DNA of 8,100 nt from Candidatus Aerophobota bacterium (GCA_030615365.1 JAUWZM010000099.1:1-8100), one strand, 5' to 3'. Shown: positions 1-5,958, counted from the first letter of the stretch. Numbers and translations: made by a program. Notes: a model not told the origin generated them from the letters alone.

Positions 1-5
1 TTCCC

Positions 6-14
6 TCACCTCCT
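6..14 (-). promoter_or_regulatory. Perfect Shine-Dalgarno site of a gene starting off the left edge
   Basis: Read on the minus strand this is AGGAGGTGA, a full 9-nt complement to the usual 16S rRNA 3' end. Only GGGAA follows before the window ends, so a start codon would fall at or just beyond the left edge. No coding sequence of that gene is visible, and its product is unknown. Confidence 0.6.
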
Positions 15-29
15 GAGTCTTTCGTCCTA

Positions 30-38
30 ATTATATCA
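30..38 (-). promoter_or_regulatory. Extended -10 promoter reading leftward
   Basis: The minus strand reads TGATATAAT, which is a TGn extension joined to a consensus TATAAT. No good -35 is seen at the matching distance, as expected for an extended -10 promoter. Transcription would start near position 23 and lead straight into the AGGAGGTGA site at 14-6. This suggests a unit separate from the SpoIID operon upstream of it. Confidence 0.5.
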
Positions 39-240
39 GAAACTCATCTCAGAGAAAGTGAGAGAAAAACTAATCACAATAAATTATGCTCCAACTTATG
101 CGGGTTTCAGAGGCTAAAATCCAGTTTTCCGAACCTCTGAAGTTGTAGAGTTATCTTCCAAGAAAGACCTATATGAAATCAATGCCAAAGAATTTTGAAA
201 TTCGTTGACTGCAGGAGATAATAATTTCTATCTAAGAAAT
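39..240. other. Non-coding spacer between two minus-strand transcription units
   Basis: No convincing coding sequence or RNA gene is seen on either strand. The only structure is an inverted repeat, TTCAGAGG at 106-113 and CCTCTGAA at 134-141, an 8-bp stem enclosing 20 nt in which AAAA and TTTT tracts could pair further. It lies about 100 nt downstream of the SpoIID-like stop codon. It has no following T-run on either strand, so it is not a canonical intrinsic terminator, though it could stabilise the 3' end of the operon mRNA. Confidence 0.4.
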
Positions 241-1377
241 TCAGTATGCCTTATCAATTTCTGTGCCGGGGTAGTAAAATTTGAGTATCGCATTTATACT
301 GTACCCTTTCTCAGCCATAGCCTTAGCTCCCCATTGACACATCCCCACTCCATGACCCCAGCCTTTTCCAATAAAAATAAAATAGTTATCTTTTTTCTCA
401 ACCTTAAACCGGGTGCTTTTAATCTTATTAGATCCTACTAAACGTCGAAACTCGGTTCCCGAGAGATGAATTTCACCTTTTGATGAATTGATGGCTAACT
501 TCCCTACCCTTTCTCCTTTATCCCAATCTATTATTTTAATTTGATTGATCTCTCCTGAGATCAGTCCTTCCCCTTCAAGTACCTTTTTGAGCTCTTGCGC
601 TTTTATTGAAAATTTCCAATGATAGTGAGGTGATTCCTGGCAAAACTTACCAGGAATAGCCTGAAGATAGAGAAGGTCTTCTCCCCAGACATCAAAACTG
701 GCAGCAGTATAGCCTCCACAACAAGCACTAAAGTAAGCCCCGATAGGTTCACCTTGAAAGATAAGAATCTCCCCTCGAGTTAAATCCACAGCTATTCGAG
801 CTAAAGGATCCTCCGATTCTACCCCACCATATACTTGATGCCTTGCACTATTAGTTAAATGATAATCTTCACTCGAGAAATCACTTATCTTTTTAAACGC
901 ATAGGTTCTAGCTGCAATAGCCTGAGCAGCCACACTGGCAAAAGACCAGTTGGGATCAATTTCCCACTTTATAACCCCGTAAAGATAATCCTCCAGGGGA
1001 AGCTGATTAATTATTTCTAAAATACCATTTTTTTGAAGAATCAGCATCTTTCCTCTGTATCGTCTACTATTAGCTATGCAGAAAGAGCTCTCTTGAGGAA
1101 CTATCCAGATCTTTTTCCCCCATATTTTTGAGCTAAACTCTATTCCCTTTGAAGTAGCTTGTAATGAAATAGAGGAAGGGCTTAAGTTGCAATTTTCAGT
1201 CTCTCCTTTTATCTGATAAAAACCTGTAGCTCCTACTTTCGCAACCTTACCTTCCAGAATTTTAACCTTTATTACATGAGAAGTCTGGGAGATGCCAACC
1301 AGAGGAAGAAAAAATAAAATTATTATTAAAAAAAGGAAAGATATCTGGAGAATCTTATTTAGGTTCATTGAATTCAT
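241..1377 (-). CDS. SpoIID/LytB domain protein, secreted or membrane-anchored
   Basis: This 378-residue protein belongs to the SpoIID/LytB family. B. subtilis SpoIID is a lytic transglycosylase that trims peptidoglycan glycan strands lacking stem peptides; many non-sporulating bacteria carry homologues of unknown role. Residues 9-30 form a hydrophobic signal or anchor segment ending near GIS-QT. The SpoIID domain spans about 115-372: LPLEDYLYGVI (126-136), a glutamate at 139 in the position of the family's catalytic Glu, AAQAIAARTYA (150-160), a YFSACCGGYT segment (215-224) matching the usual HSxCGGxT region, and the C-terminal signature GKGWGHGVGMCQWGA (337-351). The ATG at 1375-1377 has no strong ribosome site; a second ATG three codons on is an alternative. 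It is last in the four-gene operon, 23 nt after hisI. No sporulation gene is visible, so a general cell-wall role is as likely as sporulation. Confidence 0.9.
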   Translation of the reverse strand: MNSMNLNKILQISFLFLIIILFFLPLVGISQTSHVIKVKILEGKVAKVGATGFYQIKGETENCNLSPSSISLQATSKGIEFSSKIWGKKIWIVPQESSFCIANSRRYRGKMLILQKNGILEIINQLPLEDYLYGVIKWEIDPNWSFASVAAQAIAARTYAFKKISDFSSEDYHLTNSARHQVYGGVESEDPLARIAVDLTRGEILIFQGEPIGAYFSACCGGYTAASFDVWGEDLLYLQAIPGKFCQESPHYHWKFSIKAQELKKVLEGEGLISGEINQIKIIDWDKGERVGKLAINSSKGEIHLSGTEFRRLVGSNKIKSTRFKVEKKDNYFIFIGKGWGHGVGMCQWGAKAMAEKGYSINAILKFYYPGTEIDKAY

Positions 1378-1400
1378 TAGGACATTTCTTTAGATAAAGG

Positions 1401-1781
1401 TTATCTATAAATCTTTTCAGGATTGAAAATTTTCTCTTCCACTACTTTCAAATCGTCTTTTCCAGTAACTTTTCTAAAAAAACAGGATCTATATCCCCTG
1501 TGACAGGCAGCTTTTATTTGGTTTACTTTTATCAGCAAGGCATCTCCATCGCAATCTATTCTTATTTCTTTCACCAGTTGATAATGGCCAGATTCCTCTC
1601 CTTTTATCCAGGATTTTTTCCGCGACCTACTCCAAAAGCAAGTTTTACCCGTACAAAGAGTTTTCTCTACAGCTTCCCTGTTCATCCAGGCCATCATTAA
1701 AACCTCATCTGTTGTGATGTCCTGAATTATTACTGGTAGTAATCCTTGTGGATTAAACCTTAACTCCTCCAACAGTTTCAT
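1401..1781 (-). CDS. hisI: Phosphoribosyl-AMP cyclohydrolase HisI
   Basis: HisI opens the adenine ring of PR-AMP, the third step of histidine biosynthesis, in the cytosol as a metal-dependent dimer. The 126-residue protein is close to the usual monofunctional length and contains the family signatures in order: [18 protein letters not shown] (17-34), CFWSRSR (48-54), [11 protein letters not shown] (60-70), the metal-binding DCDGDALL (76-83) and [12 protein letters not shown] (92-103), which supplies the zinc-ligand cysteines 93 and 100 together with C77. There is no C-terminal HisE domain, so PR-ATP pyrophosphatase must be encoded elsewhere. Its ATG overlaps the hisA stop as ATGA (1778-1781), a typical sign of translational coupling. 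Nothing in the sequence suggests decay. Confidence 0.96.
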   Translation of the reverse strand: MKLLEELRFNPQGLLPVIIQDITTDEVLMMAWMNREAVEKTLCTGKTCFWSRSRKKSWIKGEESGHYQLVKEIRIDCDGDALLIKVNQIKAACHRGYRSCFFRKVTGKDDLKVVEEKIFNPEKIYR

Positions 1782-2503
1782 TGTGACCTGACTAATTTTA
1801 AAGCCTCCTCTAACTTTATTCCTTCAGTATAAAGAGCCTTTCCTATGATTATTCCCTGTATATTTTCATCTCTTAAATCAATAATTTTTTTCACATCCTC
1901 TAAGGACGAGACACCCCCTGCTACAATTACATTTAAATTGATATCTTTCAAGAATTCCTCGATAAATTCAATATCTACTCCCGCCATAGTCCCACCTTTT
2001 TTAATGTTGGTAAAAACAACGCTGGTAACCCCCACATTTTCTAAATCCTGAGCTATATCTTTTGCCTCAATAAAGGTTTCTTCTTCCCATCCCTTCACGG
2101 CTAATTTGCCTTCTTGAGAGTCCAGAGAAATAATAATCTTATCTCCAAATTCCTGCACACACCTCTTCACAAAATCAAGAGATAAGGCCTTGCTTCCCAA
2201 AATGATAAAATCTACTCCTGTATCTAAAACCTGTTTGAGAGTATTCATATCCCTAATCCCCCCACCAAATTCCAGAGGAATCTGAACGTCTCTTCTTATC
2301 TTTTCTACCAGCTTAAGATGCCTGGGTCTACCAGAAAAGGCACCATCCAAATCCACTATATGCAGACGGGGAGCTCCTTTTTCTGCCCACAGCTCAGCCA
2401 TAGCTAAGGGATCATCAGAGTAAATAGTTTCTTTATCCCTTTTTCCCTGCCATAATGTTACACATCGATTATCCTTTAGGTCTATTGCAGGAATGATTAG
2501 CAT
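1778..2503 (-). CDS. hisA: HisA-type ProFAR isomerase with altered active-site residues
   Basis: HisA is a TIM barrel that isomerises the aminoaldose ProFAR to the aminoketose PRFAR in histidine synthesis. Length (241 residues), the start [16 protein letters not shown] (50-55), FGGGIR (79-84) and the two phosphate loops (AGGVSS 195-200, IIIGKALY 218-225) all fit HisA. The general base Asp8, Asp128, Trp139 and Thr165 are present. Two usual residues are not: the Arg eight positions after the base (Arg15 in Salmonella HisA, Arg19 in mycobacterial PriA) is Thr16, and the Asp of the TDIxxDGT motif (Asp176 in Salmonella, Asp175 in PriA) is Gly170, the motif reading TNIKKGGT. The ribosome site AAGGAG overlaps the preceding gene's stop. 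hisF, normally next to hisA, is absent here. A true HisA is most likely, but activity or substrate may be shifted. Confidence 0.93.
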   Translation of the reverse strand: MLIIPAIDLKDNRCVTLWQGKRDKETIYSDDPLAMAELWAEKGAPRLHIVDLDGAFSGRPRHLKLVEKIRRDVQIPLEFGGGIRDMNTLKQVLDTGVDFIILGSKALSLDFVKRCVQEFGDKIIISLDSQEGKLAVKGWEEETFIEAKDIAQDLENVGVTSVVFTNIKKGGTMAGVDIEFIEEFLKDINLNVIVAGGVSSLEDVKKIIDLRDENIQGIIIGKALYTEGIKLEEALKLVRSQ

Positions 2504-2515
2504 TAGTTAACTCCT

Positions 2516-3550
2516 TTAAAAAATCTTATATAACTCATCTTGGTAATGTGCAGAAAAATAATAGCTTTTATTTCCCTCAATGATACGGAGACCTTCCTTT
2601 TTTGGCACTACTTCTCCAATGAATGCACACTCTATCCCCTCTTTTTCATAGAAACTCAACAGTTTTTCTGCCTCTTTCGGATCAAGAGTTAAGATTAAAG
2701 CCCCTGAGGCTAAAAGCCCCAAAGGATCCAGTTGGTAAATATTACAGAGAATCTGAGTTTCTCTCAAAATGGGGATTTTTTCTCTTTTAACTCTTATACC
2801 TACTCCTGAGGCATAAGCTATTTCCCAGAGCCCAGCTTCAAGACCTCCTTCAGTGGGATCATGCATGCAGTGAACCTTAACCTTTTCATTGGCGAAAAGA
2901 GCCTCTTTGACTATACTTATCCCCGGAGTATAGAGAAATCTTTCCATACTCTTCAAAAGCGAGGTAGAAATTTTTCCCTTTAGCTCTTCCCTTTTTTCCT
3001 GATAAATTACACTGGTTCCCTCTATAGCTATTCCCTTGGTAAGCAGTATGATATCCCCTATCTTTGCTCCAGAACTTTTCACTAATTTATCCTTAGAAAC
3101 CTCGCCTATCATTTCACCAATGGCTATGGGCTCACTTACACGAGAGGTAACTTCTGTATGTCCTCCTATCAAAGATACCCCCAACTTCTCAGAGGCTGAA
3201 AGTAATTGGTTAAAGATACTATTTAAAAAGATCCGATCCACCCGTTTTCGAGGAAGAAGAAGGGTAAGAAGAAACCAGCGTGGGGTAGCTCCCATACAGG
3301 CTACATCATTAGCATTGATGTGTACTATATACCACCCTAAATTTTGAGAAGTAAAGGTTATAGGATCGGTCTTCACCACCAGATATTTTCCCTCAAAATC
3401 TATTACCGCAGCATCTTCCCCAACTTGTGGTCCCACAATAACTGTCCTATCAAAGGGAAGAAAAGAGAAAAGTTTTTGTAGGATTTCAGGACTTATCTTT
3501 CCAGAAGGAAAAGCTTGTTCACTGTCCTTTTCATATTTTAAAAAATTCAA
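2516..3550 (-). CDS. AIR synthase-related (PurM/HypE-like) ATP-binding protein
   Basis: This 344-residue protein has the two-domain PurM fold shared by PurM, HypE, ThiL and SelD, which use ATP to activate a substrate by phosphate transfer. Visible motifs are GEDAAVI (44-50), the metal/ATP-binding TDPITF (61-66), NANDVACMGATP (79-90), GGHTEV (129-134), HDPTEGGL (230-237) and GLLASGALILTL (278-289). It resembles HypE most, but ends DELYKIF with no C-terminal cysteine; HypE needs that cysteine to carry the thiocarboxamide turned into hydrogenase cyanide. No hyp or hydrogenase gene is nearby. The substrate is therefore unknown. The start is TTG at 3548-3550: no in-frame ATG lies near, GAGG precedes it by 8 nt, and the promoter sits immediately upstream. 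It is the first gene of the operon, 12 nt before hisA. Confidence 0.85.
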   Translation of the reverse strand: MNFLKYEKDSEQAFPSGKISPEILQKLFSFLPFDRTVIVGPQVGEDAAVIDFEGKYLVVKTDPITFTSQNLGWYIVHINANDVACMGATPRWFLLTLLLPRKRVDRIFLNSIFNQLLSASEKLGVSLIGGHTEVTSRVSEPIAIGEMIGEVSKDKLVKSSGAKIGDIILLTKGIAIEGTSVIYQEKREELKGKISTSLLKSMERFLYTPGISIVKEALFANEKVKVHCMHDPTEGGLEAGLWEIAYASGVGIRVKREKIPILRETQILCNIYQLDPLGLLASGALILTLDPKEAEKLLSFYEKEGIECAFIGEVVPKKEGLRIIEGNKSYYFSAHYQDELYKIF

Positions 3551-3571
3551 TTCCTTAACCTCATCTTGCTC

Positions 3572-3600
3572 TTTATATCACCTAAGAGACACTGTGTCAA
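3572..3600 (-). promoter_or_regulatory. Sigma-70-type promoter of the AIR synthase-like/hisA/hisI/SpoIID operon
   Basis: On the minus strand a perfect TTGACA (3600-3595) is followed after exactly 17 nt by TATAAA (3577-3572). Predicted initiation near 3565 would leave only about 15 nt before the TTG start at 3550, a very short leader that still holds GAGG. Confidence 0.75.
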
Positions 3601-3714
3601 CCCTAATGTCAATGCAAAGTAAATACGTCATACTTTTTGCAAGATAAAAATGTCATACCCCTGCTATAGCTAAAACATTATCTTTAGAAGGAACATCATT
3701 CCAGGTCTGGATTT
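3601..3714. other. Intergenic stretch with spaced GTCA repeats
   Basis: No gene is visible. GTCA words recur on the plus strand at 3596, 3608, 3627 and 3652, the last two inside the longer direct repeat GTCATAC, 25 nt apart and separated by an A/T-rich stretch around TTGCAAG. The first lies within the -35 of the leftward promoter. This could be a regulator-binding array upstream of the operon, or the decayed end of an insertion sequence. I cannot separate these from one copy. Confidence 0.3.
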
Positions 3715-3807
3715 CATATGAGTAGCCGCAACCTTTAGGTTGCGTTGTTTTGCGCAAATTAGTAGCATAGGCATCTTGCCTGTGTGGAACCTGCGGCTAC
3801 TTATATG
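3715..3807. repeat. REPIN-like element 1 (93 bp, inverted-repeat ends)
   Basis: The ends are a 16-bp inverted repeat with one mismatch: CATATGAGTAGCCGCA at 3715-3730 and its near complement at 3792-3807. Inside the left end, GTAG (3722-3725) sits one base from a perfect 8-bp hairpin, CGCAACCT (3727-3734) with AGGTTGCG (3737-3744). A second GTAG (3762-3765) is directly followed by another hairpin, CATAGGCA (3766-3773) with TGCCTGTG (3777-3784, one G-T pair). The right end carries CTAC (3797-3800), which is GTAG on the other strand. A 10-nt palindrome TTTGCGCAAA lies at 3749-3758. GTAG next to a hairpin, in inverted pairs, is the known layout of REP/REPIN sequences spread by RAYT (Y1 tyrosine) transposases. 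No such transposase gene is in the window. Confidence 0.7.
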
Positions 3808-3841
3808 AATAGCTAAATTTTTCAGAAAACTTTTCTTATGA

Positions 3842-3857
3842 GAGAAAAATATTTCTC
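3842..3857. repeat. Small A/T-rich hairpin between the two REPIN-like elements
   Basis: GAGAAA (3842-3847) and TTTCTC (3852-3857) form a perfect 6-bp stem with a 4-nt AATA loop. It lies just before the second REPIN-like element. It lacks the G/C-rich stem and T-run of a terminator, and no role is evident. Confidence 0.3.
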
Positions 3858-3860
3858 AAT

Positions 3861-3935
3861 GGGTAGGGGCGACTTTAGTCGCCCTTTGCAAAGTAAGAAC
3901 TGAAAGCTATTGGGAGGCTAAAGCCTCCCCTACCC
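3861..3935. repeat. REPIN-like element 2 (75 bp, two inverted REP units)
   Basis: The ends are perfect 9-bp inverted repeats, GGGTAGGGG (3861-3869) and CCCCTACCC (3927-3935). Each end is a REP unit: GTAG (3863-3866) directly followed by the 18-nt hairpin GGGCGACTTTAGTCGCCC (3867-3884) and, in inverted orientation, GGGAGGCTAAAGCCTCCC (3912-3929) directly followed by CTAC (3930-3933). Both stems are 8 bp with a 2-nt loop. The stem sequences differ but pairing is kept, and the tip reads CTTTAG in both, as in the first hairpin of the neighbouring element. The paired-REP layout matches REPINs, which are non-autonomous and depend on a RAYT transposase encoded elsewhere. It could also slow or end transcription in either direction. 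Confidence 0.8.
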
Positions 3936-3990
3936 AAGTGAAGAGTTTTTGCCAGCTTACCGAATCTGGGTTTAAAATTCATATCACTTC

Positions 3991-4014
3991 TTTGTGCCTT
4001 GGTGACTTAGTGGG
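3991..4014. repeat. Three degenerate 8-bp tandem units (TTnGTGnn)
   Basis: The stretch divides into TTTGTGCC, TTGGTGAC and TTAGTGGG, all matching TTnGTGnn in perfect 8-nt register. Short TTGGTG-type strings of this sort are seen as dispersed intergenic repeats in various bacterial genomes. It lies just upstream of the larA-like promoter. Function is unknown. Confidence 0.4.
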
Positions 4015-4028
4015 CCTGAACTGTTACC

Positions 4029-4057
4029 TTGACTTAACAACTCCCGAGCAGTATAAT
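4029..4057 (+). promoter_or_regulatory. Sigma-70-type promoter of the larA-like/thioesterase unit
   Basis: TTGACT (4029-4034), 17 nt, then a perfect TATAAT (4052-4057). Predicted initiation near 4064 gives a leader of about 60 nt before the TTG start. No riboswitch-like structure is evident in that leader. Confidence 0.78.
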
Positions 4058-4110
4058 AAAATGAGTTTTGAGCTAAAAATCAACATCTCACTTAAATTGC
4101 AGGTCAACAA

Positions 4111-4128
4111 GGAGGAGAAATAAAATTG
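4111..4128 (+). promoter_or_regulatory. Ribosome binding site that fixes the TTG start of the larA-like gene
   Basis: GGAGGAG (4111-4117) lies 8-10 nt before a TTG codon at 4126-4128. The protein reads as the typical LarA N-terminus (MKINLSYGKE) from this codon, and no in-frame ATG is close, so TTG is the real start. Confidence 0.8.
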
Positions 4129-5430
4129 AAAATTAATCTATCCTATGGTAAAGAATATATTGGTCTCGAGGTTCCCCAGGAGAGGATAAAAATAATACAA
4201 CCTAAAAGTTCTTCCTCATCAAAAAACATTGAGGAAACTCTGAATGATGCCTTTAACAGACCCCTGGAGGAAATTAAGTTGGAGGAGGCTGTAAAGGGGA
4301 AAAAAGTATGCGCCCTGATTGAAGATGGCACACGGGGGCAACCTTATCAAGATCAAATTGAAGCTGCAGCCAGGAGATTAAAAAGAGCCAGCTTTGTTCA
4401 ATATATAATAACCACAGGTTCTCACACCCCTCAAACTGAAGCAAACCTAAAGATAGTAAACTTTATCAAGCAAAGTGCCGAAAAAAATGGTTTAAACTAC
4501 AATGTCTTTATTCACGACTGCGAAAGTGAAAATCTGGTGGAGGTTGGTGTAACCAGCCAGGGCACCAGGGTAGTTGTGGAAAAAAGTACTCTGGAAGTAG
4601 ATTTGTTCTTCATCACTGCCAATATGAAGAATCACTACTTTGCTGGATACTGCAATGCTATCAAAAATTTTCTCCCGGGACTCTGTTCCTTCCAGACCAT
4701 AGAACAAAACCATAAGCTATCTCTTGAAAAAAAAGCCACTTTTGGGCAGCATCCCTGGCACCCCAATCCTGAAAGAAGAAAAAATCCCGTAGCAGAAGAC
4801 ATGATTGAAGCTATGAACCTCATAGCTCAAGGAAGACCCATCTATGTTCTTGCCACTATTGGTAGTAAGAGCCTTACCTGGGCATCTTTTGGAAAAATAA
4901 AAACAGTTACTCAACGGGGAATAAAGGTAATTGATGAAACTACCAGCTTTGAAGTCACTCATTCAAAATACGTAATTATCTCACCTGGAGCTTATCCAAA
5001 TGATGAGACTCTGTACATAGCTCAGAGGGGATTGGATCTTGTGAAAAGTGCCATCCAGGATGACGCAGAAGTTATGCTTCTGGCGTCCTGCAATGGTGGA
5101 TATGAAGGATTGGGTCCCAGTGAAAAAGCCAAGAGATTCTTCTATGATTCCCTTACTATAGAAAAACCCAAAGGAGAGCTTGCTCCAGAAATTAAGAGAA
5201 ACTACAGGCTCTTCAAGCAGAAAGCTTACAAATTAGCAGAGGTTATAGATAGAGTAAGCAAAATCTGGCTTTATTCAAATTTAAAAGATGAAATAGTGCA
5301 AAAGGCTCATCTCTATCCTACCCATAATCCCCAAAAAGTAATTAATGATTGGCTGAGCAAGGATCCCAATGCAAGGATAATAATCTTTGAAGATGCCAAC
5401 AAACTGGCTATATACACTAAAAAACAATAA
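4126..5430 (+). CDS. larA: LarA-family nickel-dependent 2-hydroxyacid racemase/epimerase
   Basis: LarA enzymes racemise or epimerise 2-hydroxyacids (lactate, malate, gluconate and others) by hydride transfer to a nickel-pincer nucleotide cofactor made by LarB, LarC and LarE. This cytosolic protein of 434 residues is near the 424 of Lactiplantibacillus plantarum LarA. Key residues are in canonical spacing: Asp67 and Arg70 in EDGTR (LarA Asp72, Arg75), His100 in GSHTP (His108), His170 (His174), Lys180 for covalent cofactor attachment (Lys184) and His196 for nickel (His200). The gaps 170-180-196 equal 174-184-200. The cofactor loop reads AGYCNAIKN rather than the SGG-K form of lactate racemase, so the substrate may differ. 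No larB, larC or larE is in the window. It has its own promoter and is followed after 11 nt by a thioesterase gene. Family is secure; substrate is not. Confidence 0.9.
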   Translation: MKINLSYGKEYIGLEVPQERIKIIQPKSSSSSKNIEETLNDAFNRPLEEIKLEEAVKGKKVCALIEDGTRGQPYQDQIEAAARRLKRASFVQYIITTGSHTPQTEANLKIVNFIKQSAEKNGLNYNVFIHDCESENLVEVGVTSQGTRVVVEKSTLEVDLFFITANMKNHYFAGYCNAIKNFLPGLCSFQTIEQNHKLSLEKKATFGQHPWHPNPERRKNPVAEDMIEAMNLIAQGRPIYVLATIGSKSLTWASFGKIKTVTQRGIKVIDETTSFEVTHSKYVIISPGAYPNDETLYIAQRGLDLVKSAIQDDAEVMLLASCNGGYEGLGPSEKAKRFFYDSLTIEKPKGELAPEIKRNYRLFKQKAYKLAEVIDRVSKIWLYSNLKDEIVQKAHLYPTHNPQKVINDWLSKDPNARIIIFEDANKLAIYTKKQ

Positions 5431-5441
5431 GGAGTCTGTAA

Positions 5442-5903
5442 ATGAGAGAACAAAAAACACCGGCTCAATCAACCGCCACTTTATCCCATGTGATGATACC
5501 TTCTGATGCAAGTCACTATGGAAATGTCCATGGGGGAGTGATAATGAGGCTGGTGGATGAGGTTGCCTTTGTAGCTGCTTCTCGTCATGCTCGTCATAAC
5601 GTAGTGACCGCATGTATAGATTCTTTGAGTTTTAAAAACCCAGTGCATATTGGTGACGTGATAATTTTAAAGGCTACTCTCACCTATGTAGGCAAAACAT
5701 CTATGGAGGTAGAGGTCTATGTAGAAACAGAAAGACTAAAAACAGGTAAGATTCTTCCTGTAGCTACCGCCTACCTTACTATGGTAGCTCTCAACGAGGA
5801 AGGTCGTCCTACTGAAGTTCCCCAGCTTATCCTTCAAACAGAGAAGGATAAGAGAAAATATGCAAAAGCCAAATCTCGTCGGGAGCTAAGATTGAGAAGG
5901 TAA
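5442..5903 (+). CDS. YciA-type hotdog-fold acyl-CoA thioesterase
   Basis: This 153-residue protein fits the single-domain acyl-CoA thioester hydrolases (YciA/BACH group), which release free acid and CoA in the cytosol as hexamers. The opening STATLSHVMIPSDA (10-23), the substrate-loop segment YGNVHGGVIMRLVDE (26-40) with the probable catalytic Asp39, the hotdog helix VAFVAASRHA (41-50), the strand region SLSFKNPVHIGD (61-72) and the GKTSMEVEVYVETE segment (84-97) match the family. The C-terminus is a basic tail (about 135-153: many Lys and Arg) that is not needed for the fold. Its ATG is preceded by GGAG with 7-nt spacing, directly after the stop of the larA-like gene, so the two are surely cotranscribed. 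The pairing hints at a hydroxyacyl-CoA or short-acid pathway, but the acyl chain is unknown. Confidence 0.9.
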   Translation: MREQKTPAQSTATLSHVMIPSDASHYGNVHGGVIMRLVDEVAFVAASRHARHNVVTACIDSLSFKNPVHIGDVIILKATLTYVGKTSMEVEVYVETERLKTGKILPVATAYLTMVALNEEGRPTEVPQLILQTEKDKRKYAKAKSRRELRLRR

Positions 5904-5958
5904 ATCTGATTAGTTATATTATTACTCCCTCACCTTTAGTTTTTTAAATTTTCTGGAG

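Noticed and set aside
106..141. Hairpin downstream of the SpoIID-like gene as an intrinsic terminator
   Set aside because: The 8-bp stem encloses 20 nt and no T-run follows on either strand.
205..441. A 78-codon plus-strand open frame
   Set aside because: It overlaps the 3' end of the well-supported SpoIID-like gene on the other strand, lacks a ribosome site and has no family features.
3036..3347. A 103-codon plus-strand open frame opposite the AIR synthase-like gene
   Set aside because: It is an antisense shadow of conserved PurM-fold motifs and has no ribosome site.
2516..3550. Calling the AIR synthase-like protein HypE
   Set aside because: It lacks the essential C-terminal cysteine and has no hydrogenase-maturation neighbours.
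3715..3935. The repeat region as a CRISPR array or tRNA cluster
   Set aside because: Units are inverted pairs of different sequence, not identical direct repeats with uniform spacers, and no cloverleaf with tRNA invariant bases can be drawn.
3938..4123. A 61-codon plus-strand open frame with a GTG start before the larA-like gene
   Set aside because: It overlaps the TTnGTGnn repeat and the larA-like promoter, has no ribosome binding site, and its translation resembles no family; it begins three bases after the REPIN-like element.
4064..4125. A riboswitch in the larA-like leader
   Set aside because: The leader is only about 60 nt and shows no conserved stem-loop or known aptamer sequence.
5281..5613. 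A 110-codon minus-strand open frame across the larA-like/thioesterase junction
   Set aside because: It spans two convincing genes antisense, with no promoter or ribosome site and no recognisable domain.
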